Positions 1 to 8,361 of a DNA stretch of 64,000 nt are shown piece after piece. The notes below the pieces were generated by a model. The model made no database searches. It saw only the letters and a list, made by a program, of their open reading frames with translations, and was not told where the DNA came from. Position 1 is the first letter of the stretch. Each line of letters opens with the position of its first letter. Source of the DNA: JBEKCP01 sp049509515 (GTDB lineage: Bacteria; Planctomycetota; Planctomycetia; Pirellulales; Thermoguttaceae). Made by a program: the position numbers and the translations under genes. The stretch lies in NCBI GenBank assembly GCA_049509515.1, contig JBEKZV010000041.1:1-64000 (forward strand), given 5' to 3'.

Positions 1-1019
1 CTACCGCTCGGGCTGAAGTGCTCATCCGCGAGGACCTGGTCGACCATTGGGCCCCACAGGAACCGGTCGGTCAGGTTGCCGCTGCCGTCGAAGGCCAAGA
101 CCATGTTCGTGCCGTCGAAGACGTACCGCGCGGCGGCACTGGTGGCGACCGTCCCGTCCGGGTTATAAGTCGTGTCCTGCCGGCCGATCAGGTTGTCGAA
201 CATGTCATAGGTGTAGCCGATCTTCTCAGTCTTGACCCAGGTCCCGCTCTCAAGCAAGTAATCCGTGACACTGGTTAGCCGGCTGCGGTTGTCGTACTTG
301 TAGAAGCTCTCGGCCGTGGAGCTGGCCTGCTCGACCAGGTTGCCGTTGAGGTCGTAGGTGTCGTTGTAAGTGCCGTCGGAGAGCAGGGTGTTGCCCGCGC
401 CGATAAATGTGCTGCCGCCGCTGATGACGCCCGCGTTCCCGTTCGCGTCGTAGGAAGGATTGGCCAGCGAATTGGAGGCGTTGGCGGCCACGCCCGTGGG
501 CTGCGTGGCGCCGGTCAACTGCCCGTCGTGGTCGTAGGTGTAGGCGGCGACGTCCTCGTCGGGATGCTCGGCATTCGCGAAGTTCTGCACCTGGCTGTCG
601 CCGTCGTAGGTCCACGCGTAGGCGGCGTAGGTGGCCGCGTCATCCGCGGCGGTGTGCGTCAGGCTCGTCAGGCGGCCGAAGTCATCGTAGCCGTAGGTGC
701 TCGTGGCGACCCGGTCGCCGGGCGAGCCGCTGAGGTCGTTGAAGCGGTCGATGGAGGCCAGTTGGCCGTCGGCGTTGTACGTGAAATTCACCAGCTTGTT
801 GTCCACGGCGTCATTGTCGCTGCCGGCGGACTGCTTGACCTGCGTCTCGCGGTTCAGATCGTCGTACGTGTACTGGTTGACGAAATCCGCGGTGCCGCCG
901 ACCGCGGCCGAGAGCGAGGTGCGGTTGCCGGCGGCGTCGTAGGCCGAGCTCAGCACCACATGGGGCACGTCGGGGGTGCCGGCCGATCCGGAGGGGACGG
1001 GGGGGCGGCCGTCAACCAT
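1..1019 (-). CDS. Rhs/YD-repeat protein, 5'-truncated orphan copy, 3' end off the window
   Basis: Reading the minus strand from an ATG at 1019 gives an open frame to the window edge. It carries typical YD repeats (AYDAAGNRTSL, YTYDDLNRE, YGYDDFGRLTSLT, YNDTYDLNGNL, YTYDMFDNLIGRQ) and the pre-core segment LWGPMVDQVLADE. From about residue 19 it aligns with the C-terminal half of the large Rhs protein at 1876-8202 (compare YDRDGNRTSLSAA and LWGPAVDQVLAEE) but is clearly diverged, so it is not a recent duplicate. The first ~18 residues (MVDGRPPVPSGSAG...) do not look like Rhs. The N-terminal two thirds of a normal Rhs protein, including any export signal, is missing. A GAGGGGG stretch lies 4-10 nt upstream of the ATG, and the lipoprotein gene upstream ends only 33 nt away in the same frame. 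It is either an orphan Rhs cassette or a remnant. The Rhs identity is certain; expression is not. Confidence 0.8.
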   Translation of the reverse strand, partial: MVDGRPPVPSGSAGTPDVPHVVLSSAYDAAGNRTSLSAAVGGTADFVNQYTYDDLNRETQVKQSAGSDNDAVDNKLVNFTYNADGQLASIDRFNDLSGSPGDRVATSTYGYDDFGRLTSLTHTAADDAATYAAYAWTYDGDSQVQNFANAEHPDEDVAAYTYDHDGQLTGATQPTGVAANASNSLANPSYDANGNAGVISGGSTFIGAGNTLLSDGTYNDTYDLNGNLVEQASSTAESFYKYDNRSRLTSVTDYLLESGTWVKTEKIGYTYDMFDNLIGRQDTTYNPDGTVATSAAARYVFDGTNMVLAFDGSGNLTDRFLWGPMVDQVLADEHFSPSG

Positions 1020-1052
1020 TTGTCCCCCTCGGGTCGTTGCTTCCCGTGGATA

Positions 1053-1760
1053 TCATTTATGCCCCTCCGGGCGCTTCCTCTGCTCCGGCCTGCCAGCATC
1101 ACCATGCCCCGTTTTCGTTTCCGCCTCGAGTGACATGACCGGCTGGCACGCCGTGCTCTCCTGGCCGTTAGACAAGAGTAGGCCAGCCCGGACGTCCTTC
1201 AAGTCCCCCGAAAAGAGGCGATCGCTGACTTCTTGGGACAGCGTTACGAGCGGCAGGGCGGCGTCGGGAAAATCTTCGCGCCGCTCCTTTGGCGATATCA
1301 GGAAGGCGGCGCTTACCCGCAAGACGCTGTCTGCCGACCGCATTTCCTCCGAGGCTGGGTCGAAAACCTCGAAGCGAAATCGCTTGCCCCCGACTTCCAA
1401 GAAAAATCCGGTCACCGCACTCCCGCTTTCCATCCATTCAACGGCGATCAGGGTCCCCGGTTCTCTCAATCGCCGCCGGTCTTTCCGGCGGCTGATCACC
1501 ACGTCGAACGGCGTCGGCGGGATGGGCCCCGCTGGGTGAGAATCGAGGAAGGCCAGTTGCCGCCGCAAGCTCGACACCCGGGCGAGAGTTTCGGGGTCCT
1601 TTGGGAGGTCGTTGTATCGGGCCAGCGCCGCGGCTAGGGTGTTGCGGTCCCGTCGGCGGGCGTCCTCCAGCGAATCAGCGCGGGGACCGCAGGACGCGCC
1701 GAACAGCAGCGAGCAAAGGGCTATTGCCGTGACATAATCAGCAAACCGACGGGTCGCCAT
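1053..1760 (-). CDS. small lipoprotein between the main and orphan Rhs genes
   Basis: This is a 235-residue protein. A signal peptide is visible at residues 1-24: Arg-rich start (MATRRF), hydrophobic stretch (AIALCSLLFG) and a lipobox-like ASC with Cys at about 24. That predicts a lipid-anchored protein exposed to the periplasm. The mature part has a charged helical region (residues 30-75), then a beta-rich segment (about 85-150). I recognise no family. A GGAGG sequence lies ~11 nt upstream of the ATG at 1760. The gene sits on the same strand directly downstream of the Rhs gene (stop at 1876) and directly upstream of a truncated Rhs copy, which is where Rhs loci usually keep the immunity gene for the C-terminal tip. 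That role is inference from position only. The last ~25 residues are very polar and may be a read-out extension into the recombined junction. Confidence 0.65.
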   Translation of the reverse strand: MATRRFADYVTAIALCSLLFGASCGPRADSLEDARRRDRNTLAAALARYNDLPKDPETLARVSSLRRQLAFLDSHPAGPIPPTPFDVVISRRKDRRRLREPGTLIAVEWMESGSAVTGFFLEVGGKRFRFEVFDPASEEMRSADSVLRVSAAFLISPKERREDFPDAALPLVTLSQEVSDRLFSGDLKDVRAGLLLSNGQESTACQPVMSLEAETKTGHGDAGRPEQRKRPEGHK

Positions 1761-1875
1761 GTCGTTCGTGACCTCCGGACATTACGCCAAGCATCGGGCC
1801 AAGGCCCCGTTCACGCGGCACTGGCAGCTGCCCACTGGTCTAGCGGGCACCCACGGCTACCCCCGCTGCTCCCGT

Positions 1876-4800
1876 CTAGGGCACCCTGTTATCCGAAAGA
1901 ATCTGCTGCGTGGCCGCGCTCACCCCCGCCCTAATGTCAGCAGGTGTCGGGATCCGGAAATCCACCGCGGCGCTGCCAAACACCCACTCGTTCGGCCCGG
2001 TATGCGTCACCGGGAATTCGTCGGTGTGGCGGACCAGCGTATAGCAGGGCCCCCAGGGGTTCCACGCCGCAAGCCCAGTGACCTTCTCGCAGCTAAGCCA
2101 CGTCATCCTCACCCATACCCTGTAACCCAACTTTTCGCTGATCTTCTCGGCGAGGCTCTTCAGCAGTTTCTCTGCCGCCTCCTCTGCTGACGGATTCGGC
2201 GACAATTCGCCCTCGATCTTGTCCTTTAGATATGCCTTGGCCATCTCAACGATGCGCTTGCCCGATTCCGCCTTGAGCCCGGCCTCGCCCACCGCAAACA
2301 CCGTCATTAGCATTTCCAGTTGCTGGACACTGCCGAGCGCGTCAAACATGCCCTGCACGGAGCTCGGCCTGCATTGGCCGGGGGGACCGTACACCACGGT
2401 GACGAGCCTGATGTCGTACGCGTTGGAGGACCCGGACAGTGTGGGCGGCCAGCAACACGTCCCCTCCCTGTCGCGGGCGAGCCCGGTTGCGTCCACACCG
2501 TCCATCGGCCCGTCGCCGCAGTAGCGGTAGGGGTTCGCGTCGGGGAGGAGGCCGTCGGGGTCCTGGCCCATCCAGCGCTGGAGGCTGGGGTTGTACCAGC
2601 GGTTCAGGTTCCATTGCAGGCCGGTGGCCGAGTCGTAGTAGCTGCCGGTGTAACCGAAGACAGAATCCACCGTGGCAGGGGTGCCCGTCGACGGGTTGGT
2701 CTGGCTAAGAAGCTGCCCGAAGGAGGAAAACACCCGATGGTTCACCACCGTCGTGGTGCCGCCGCTGTACTGCGCCAGGTCGCGGACCGTGCCCTGGTTG
2801 TCCGAAAGGGCCCATGTGACCGTGCCCGAGGAGTCTTCCTCGGCCAGCACTTGATCGACCGCCGGGCCCCAGAGCACGCGGTCCGTCACGTTACCGGAGT
2901 TGTCCAAGGCCAGGACCATATTGTCGCCGTCGTACACGAAATGGCCCGTCGCGGTGACGGTGCTGCTGGGGGTGGTCGAATCGCCAGTGTAAGTATAGTT
3001 GGCCTGGGTCCGCCCGACAAGCCGGTTGAAGGCGTCGTAAACGTAGTCCACCACCTGGGTCACGCGGCCGCTGGAGTCCTTGCTGGCGACCTCGGTCAGC
3101 CGGTTGCGGAAATCATAGCTGTAGTCGGTTTCCGAGCCGCCGGCGATCGACACCTGCCGCGTCAGATTGCCGTCGGCGTCGTAATAATAGTTGTACGTGC
3201 CGTCGCTGGAAATCTGGTTGTCGCCGGTGCTGCTGGACGGGGCGCTGACCGTGAAGCCGGCGTTGTCGCGGTTGCCATTGGCGTCGTAATTGTAGTCTTC
3301 CGTGCCGCCGTTGGGGGCGTTCTGCCAGTTGGCGGAATAGGTCACGGCATGCGTGGTGGTGCCATTGACGGTGCTGGTGGTGAGCTGCCCGGCGGGGTCG
3401 TAGTTGTATTGGGCCCGCGCCCAGGTGGTCGGATCGGATGGGTTGTAGTTGGGGTCGGCGGGGTCGGTGTCCGCACGGGAGGATTGCTCGCTAATGCGGT
3501 CGGCCGCGTCGTAGGCCCAGACATAGGCCGGGGCCGTGCTGGTGGAGCCCGTGGGTAGCGAATAGGTCAGGCTGGTGAGCCGGCCGTCGCCGTCGTAGCC
3601 GTAAGCCGCCCGGGCGACGAGGTCGGTCGTGTCCGTGGCGACGGCCGTGTGGGGGGCGGCGTCCTGGAAGCGGCTCACTGCGGTCAGCTCGCCGTCGCTG
3701 TCGTAACCGAAGGCCGCGGATTTTGCGGCCACCGCGTTGCCGCCGCTCTGGGCGCTCTGGGCCACTTCGAGCATCTCGTTCAGGGCGTCGTAGGAATACG
3801 TGTTCTGGAAGTCGGGCGTAAAGCTCGACGCGCCCGGGGCCTCGATCGCGGCCGAAAGCGACGTGCGATTCCCGTCGCGGTCGTAGCCGGCGGTGAGCAC
3901 CACCGTGGCCGTGCCCGTGGGGCCGGTGCTGGTGACCGTGGCCAAGCGGCCGATGGAGTCGTAGGTGTAGGCGTAATCGACGTACTGGGGGCTGGCGTCG
4001 CGAGTGTCCCCAGTGTCGGTCACGGAGGCGACCTCGCCCTGGGCGTTGTAGTCGGTGGCGATTGTGCGGAACGCCGTGCTGCCGCTGATCCACAACTCGG
4101 CCGTCCCGCGGTCGAGGTGGTCGTAGGTGTAGTCGATCTCCTGGCCGTCCCGGTCGATGCTCTGCACCAGGTTGCCGTCGGCGTCGTAGGCGTACCTGGC
4201 CACGTTCCCCAGCGGGTCGGCCATGCTCGTCTGGCGGCCCAGGGCGTCGTAGGCATAGGTGGTCACGTTGCCGTCCGGGTCGGTCTCGCTGAGCATGTTG
4301 CCGTCGGCATCGTACGTGTAGCTCGTCACGTGGCCGTCCGGGTCGGTCGTGCTCGCCAGGCGGCCGAACCCGTCGTAGGCGTTGGCGGTCGTGTCGCCAA
4401 GGGCGTCGGCTGTGGTGAGCACGTTGCCCAGGGCGTCGTAGGTGGTGGCGGTGTAGGGCGTGGGCTGGCTGTCGCGGGGGCTGGGATCGGTCTCCAGGGT
4501 CTGCTCGCCCAGCACGTTGTACTGATAGGTCGTCTGCCGCCCCATCGGGTCGGTTGTGCCGAGCAATTCGCCCAGGTTGTCGTGAACGTATTGCGTCAGC
4601 GGCCTGCTCCCGTTCACCTCCGGCTGCGCCACGGTCGAAGGCTGGTCTAGTAGATCATACGTGTAATCCGTCTCGTTGCCGTTCGGATCGGTGACCGAGG
4701 CGACGTTGCCATCGGCGTCGTAGGCGTAGCTCGTGACGAGCGGCGCGGAGTTGTCGTCTGGGTCCGGCTCGCTCACGGTGAGCTGCTGGCCCGCGGCGTC

Positions 4801-7800
4801 ATAGGTGTACGTAGTGGTCGTCACCGGATCGGTGACGCTGGCAAGCTGCCCGGCCGCGTTGTAGACGTAGCTGGTCACCGGCCCGTGGTCGCTGTCGCTG
4901 TTGGCCCCGTTGGCCGGGTCGGGCTGCGTGACGGCGACCTGCCGGCCGATCCCGTCGTAGGAATAGGTCGTCACGTCCCCGTTGGGGTCCTGGACGGCCA
5001 CTACCTCGCCCGCCGCGTCGTAAGTCGTGACTGTGGTCGGGGTGACACTGCTGGTTTGGCCGGTGGCCGTGTTGAAAACCGAGACCATCGGCTCGGTGAA
5101 GGTCGTTTGCTGGCCCAGCCCATCGTAGCCGTAAGTGGTGGTGTAGCCGCGCGGGTCGGTCGTGGCCGTGAGGTTGCCGTCGAGGTCGTAATAGTTGTTG
5201 GTCGTTTCCGGTGTGGCGCCGATGGCGCCAGGGGTGGCGCCACCTTGGTCGACGCTGTATTGGGCGGTCTGGTAGACCTGGCCCAGGCCGTCGTAGGACG
5301 TGGTACTGTAGGATCGCAGCAGGTTGGCCGTTGAAGAGGTCGGGCTTGGCGCCTCGTCAATGGTGTAGTTCGCGATATCGCCCGCGGATTTGCCGTTGCC
5401 GGAAAAGACATAGGCGGCCGTGACTTGGCCGAGGTTGTCCATCACGTCATAGGTGATCGGGCGCTGGACCGTCTCGTCTTCTCCCTCAGAGGGGTCGAAG
5501 ACCAGCCAGGTGCCAGGGAGGCCGTCCACCTGGAAGCCGGTTTGGTCTGGGCCGAGCGAGGTTTCTTCGTCCTCCGTCACCAGCGCCCCGGACTTCGTGG
5601 CGACCAGGCGGTCTTGCCAGTCGTAGAGCATCTGCGTCACGCGGAGCGTGTCCGCGGAGGAAGAGGAACCGACGGGGAAATCGACGGTTTCGGTGAGGTT
5701 GCCGTCCCCATTTCCTCCATTATCGTACACGTCGGCGGAGATTTCCACCATGTTGCCGCCGTTGTTGGCAGGCGACCAGGGCTGCCCGGATACGAGCGGC
5801 GCGGCGTTGGTGCCGACCCAGGTGCTGGTGGTCAGGCCCTGGGCGTCCAGCACGTTCCAGGCGATCGTGCCGTTGGGGGCGGTGGTCGAGACTTGGCGGC
5901 CGTCGGCGTCGTAGCCGTATTGGGTAAGGTTGTAGTTGGTGCCCTCACCCCCGGGTACCCCCTGGGTGCCTCCCCCGGAGGTGGAGGGGATATTGAAGTA
6001 CACGCGGGTCGAGACGAGCTGCTTGTGCGAGTACTGGTAGGTGGTCCAAGCGGTGTAGGAGGACTGCGGGGGCGCGCCGATCGTGGCCAGCAGGGCCAGC
6101 GGCGACTGGGACCCGAGGTCCACCTCCGTGCTGGTGGGGCTCGAAGACTCGGCCCACCCTACCGAGGAGCCGGACGACCCGAGCGTGGCCTGGATGTCGT
6201 CGGTCACTTGCCCGTCGGGATTGGTGACCGTAACGTCCACAGGGTTCACGAGCGCGAAGGTCTGCAGGGTGACGTCGAAATAGCCCTGCGCGGAGTAGGT
6301 CGTGTGGTCCGCGTCGTCGTAAACGGTCCACGAGGCGGTGCGGACGGAAGCAGGTGTCAGGCCAGAGGTGCCAGGTGTCAGGGCGGTGTGGACGGGGCCG
6401 AGGGTCTCGTCGAGGCGCTGCTGGTTGTCGTAGTAGTAGTTGGTGACGAGGTTCAGGTAGGTCTTGCCGGACGCGCTGGGGGCCTCCAGGCCGGCGGCGC
6501 ACAGCAGGCTCCAGTCGGCGGCGGAGTATTGCCCCGTGATTTCGGGCTGGCTGCCGTCGGTGCTGCTGCACCTGACGTCCGCGTCCTCGATCTCCTCGGT
6601 CAGCAGGCCGGTGATCGGATCGTACTGGTCGTACGTCAACGAGCCGTTGCCGTCCTCGGACCAGACGAGGTTGCCCTCGGCATCGTACAAATCGACGGCC
6701 CGGGCGGCCACGCCGGTGCCGTTCTGGTCGGGGGTGTTAATGCCGCCTACCGGCTGGCCGTTGTAGACCACCGGCTCGGTCGTCGTCACCTGTTGGGGCT
6801 GGGCTGTCTCCTGGTCGGCGGCATTCAAGCCCCAGACATACGTGTAACCGGTCGTGGGGGTCGTGGGGCTGTCGAGACTGCCGGAGAACGTGGTCGAGGA
6901 GCCGTCGCCGCCCGCGGTCAAGGTGGCCGACCCGAGCAGCACCGCTCCGCCGCCGCTCAGCGAGCCCACCGTCTGCGCGTAGCCGTTGAGATCCAGGCTG
7001 GCCCCGCTGTCCACCGTGACCGCCGACTGGCTGGGCAGGCTCGGCGAGCCGGAGATGGCTGGAGGGATTTCCAAGAGCGTGACCGCGTCCACGAACGACG
7101 AGCGGTCGCCCCCGAGCGTGTCCAGCCCGACGAAAGTAATCGTGTGCGCGCCGGCGGAGACCGTGAAGGGATTGGTCGTAGAGGCGTCCCACGAGTTGCA
7201 GTCCGCCGGGTAGAACGCGCTGATCACGTCCGCGCCGTCCACCTGAACCTTGACGTCGTTCGCGCCGTCCTGCGCATTCCGGTAAGCGGCATCGAACGAG
7301 ATCTGGTAGGTCCCGTCCACCGGAAAGACGACCGACTGGCTGATCGTGGACTGGAATTGGAGGACGGCCACCTGGGTGCCGTCGGGAGCGTCCGGATTGC
7401 CGTACGCACTGCCGTTGCCGGCCAGGGCCCCGCCCGAGAACACCCAGGGAGCCGTACCGGTGGGTGACACCTGGTAATTGAGCGGCGCGGCGGCGGCCAA
7501 CTGGGGTGTCTCGAAGCTGGCGTCGCCGATGGGATTGGGCGCGACCGGTATCTCAACGGGAGTCCCGCCCATCCGCAACGTGCCGGTTTCCACGGTAGTC
7601 GAGCCTGTGTAGCTCGACGCCCCAGCGAGGTCCAGCGCGCCGCTGCCCGCCTTTGCCAAGGAGCCGTCGCCGACAATCGCGGACCCGATCACCGTTGTGC
7701 CGCTATCGACCTCGATCGTCGTCTGCTGGGAGGCTGGCAACAGGAGCGCGCCGGACTGGAGCAGGTAATCGCTGCTGGCGAACGTGGCAGCGCCGGGAGA

Positions 7801-8202
7801 GACCTGACCCGAGATCGTCACGATGCCCGGCGCGCCCTCGAAGACCGCCTGGGCGCCGTTGACCCAGGCGATGTCCTGGCCGGTCAACGGGTCGTACCAG
7901 TCATCGCCCGCGCCGGTGGCCCAGGTGCCGCTGCCGCCCAGCCCCGCCCCGGTGCTCGTCACGTTGTTGGCCGGGTTGCCGTCCGGGTCCCAGTAGAGGA
8001 CCAGCGGGGCGACATAGACCACGCGGACGGCGTCGGCAACCACGATGCCGTCGGCGTCATCACTCAGACGCACCGCCAAGCTGCCGCTGTCGTTCATGTA
8101 CTGGCCCAGGCTCGCCCAGCCCTGGCCGCCCACCACCAGATCGTTCGGCGCGGCTTGCTGGTTCAGACGCACGGTCGCCAGCGTCGTGCTCCCGTCCAGC
8201 AC
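1876..8202 (-). CDS. giant Rhs/YD-repeat protein, C-terminal part downstream of an in-frame TGA
   Basis: The frame encodes 2108 residues from the first ATG after an in-frame TGA (8362-8364). Order: remainder of a golvesin-like domain (LNQQAAPNDL to VVADAVRVVYV), an autotransporter-type repeat (SSYTGSTTVETGTLRMGG), a jelly-roll-like carbohydrate-binding region (about 215-380), then many YD repeats (YTYDALGRQT-type) through about residue 1850. An Rhs core follows, with RWYNPSLQRWMGQDPDG and ending near DGVDATGL. The last ~200 residues (1876-2478 on the DNA) are a tip unlike the core: two Cys pairs, a helical Lys/Glu-rich middle and visibly lower GC. I cannot assign the tip to a toxin family. 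In Rhs proteins the core forms a shell around the variable C-terminal tip, which is often toxic. Homologous sequence continues in the same frame upstream to a GTG at 9903, so the ATG at 8202 is probably not the ancestral start. Confidence 0.85.
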   Translation of the reverse strand: MLDGSTTLATVRLNQQAAPNDLVVGGQGWASLGQYMNDSGSLAVRLSDDADGIVVADAVRVVYVAPLVLYWDPDGNPANNVTSTGAGLGGSGTWATGAGDDWYDPLTGQDIAWVNGAQAVFEGAPGIVTISGQVSPGAATFASSDYLLQSGALLLPASQQTTIEVDSGTTVIGSAIVGDGSLAKAGSGALDLAGASSYTGSTTVETGTLRMGGTPVEIPVAPNPIGDASFETPQLAAAAPLNYQVSPTGTAPWVFSGGALAGNGSAYGNPDAPDGTQVAVLQFQSTISQSVVFPVDGTYQISFDAAYRNAQDGANDVKVQVDGADVISAFYPADCNSWDASTTNPFTVSAGAHTITFVGLDTLGGDRSSFVDAVTLLEIPPAISGSPSLPSQSAVTVDSGASLDLNGYAQTVGSLSGGGAVLLGSATLTAGGDGSSTTFSGSLDSPTTPTTGYTYVWGLNAADQETAQPQQVTTTEPVVYNGQPVGGINTPDQNGTGVAARAVDLYDAEGNLVWSEDGNGSLTYDQYDPITGLLTEEIEDADVRCSSTDGSQPEITGQYSAADWSLLCAAGLEAPSASGKTYLNLVTNYYYDNQQRLDETLGPVHTALTPGTSGLTPASVRTASWTVYDDADHTTYSAQGYFDVTLQTFALVNPVDVTVTNPDGQVTDDIQATLGSSGSSVGWAESSSPTSTEVDLGSQSPLALLATIGAPPQSSYTAWTTYQYSHKQLVSTRVYFNIPSTSGGGTQGVPGGEGTNYNLTQYGYDADGRQVSTTAPNGTIAWNVLDAQGLTTSTWVGTNAAPLVSGQPWSPANNGGNMVEISADVYDNGGNGDGNLTETVDFPVGSSSSADTLRVTQMLYDWQDRLVATKSGALVTEDEETSLGPDQTGFQVDGLPGTWLVFDPSEGEDETVQRPITYDVMDNLGQVTAAYVFSGNGKSAGDIANYTIDEAPSPTSSTANLLRSYSTTSYDGLGQVYQTAQYSVDQGGATPGAIGATPETTNNYYDLDGNLTATTDPRGYTTTYGYDGLGQQTTFTEPMVSVFNTATGQTSSVTPTTVTTYDAAGEVVAVQDPNGDVTTYSYDGIGRQVAVTQPDPANGANSDSDHGPVTSYVYNAAGQLASVTDPVTTTTYTYDAAGQQLTVSEPDPDDNSAPLVTSYAYDADGNVASVTDPNGNETDYTYDLLDQPSTVAQPEVNGSRPLTQYVHDNLGELLGTTDPMGRQTTYQYNVLGEQTLETDPSPRDSQPTPYTATTYDALGNVLTTADALGDTTANAYDGFGRLASTTDPDGHVTSYTYDADGNMLSETDPDGNVTTYAYDALGRQTSMADPLGNVARYAYDADGNLVQSIDRDGQEIDYTYDHLDRGTAELWISGSTAFRTIATDYNAQGEVASVTDTGDTRDASPQYVDYAYTYDSIGRLATVTSTGPTGTATVVLTAGYDRDGNRTSLSAAIEAPGASSFTPDFQNTYSYDALNEMLEVAQSAQSGGNAVAAKSAAFGYDSDGELTAVSRFQDAAPHTAVATDTTDLVARAAYGYDGDGRLTSLTYSLPTGSTSTAPAYVWAYDAADRISEQSSRADTDPADPNYNPSDPTTWARAQYNYDPAGQLTTSTVNGTTTHAVTYSANWQNAPNGGTEDYNYDANGNRDNAGFTVSAPSSSTGDNQISSDGTYNYYYDADGNLTRQVSIAGGSETDYSYDFRNRLTEVASKDSSGRVTQVVDYVYDAFNRLVGRTQANYTYTGDSTTPSSTVTATGHFVYDGDNMVLALDNSGNVTDRVLWGPAVDQVLAEEDSSGTVTWALSDNQGTVRDLAQYSGGTTTVVNHRVFSSFGQLLSQTNPSTGTPATVDSVFGYTGSYYDSATGLQWNLNRWYNPSLQRWMGQDPDGLLPDANPYRYCGDGPMDGVDATGLARDREGTCCWPPTLSGSSNAYDIRLVTVVYGPPGQCRPSSVQGMFDALGSVQQLEMLMTVFAVGEAGLKAESGKRIVEMAKAYLKDKIEGELSPNPSAEEAAEKLLKSLAEKISEKLGYRVWVRMTWLSCEKVTGLAAWNPWGPCYTLVRHTDEFPVTHTGPNEWVFGSAAVDFRIPTPADIRAGVSAATQQILSDNRVP

Positions 8203-8361
8203 GGTGTAGGGCCCATTGTCGGCCCGGTTCGAGGCTGGCGACCACGTGGCATAGACCTGGTACAGGCCCGCCGGGAGGGCCGAGAAATTCCAGGTGGCCG
8301 TGTCCGAGCCGTCGCCCGGGGCGCAGTACCTGAATCCGCCGTCATACGAGGCGGCATCGTT

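Noticed and set aside
5425..7467. Long open frame on the plus strand opposite the Rhs gene
   Set aside because: It is the antisense of YD-repeat coding sequence; GC-rich third positions open the opposite strand. Composition (Val/Gly/Arg repeats) matches no family and it has no ribosome site.
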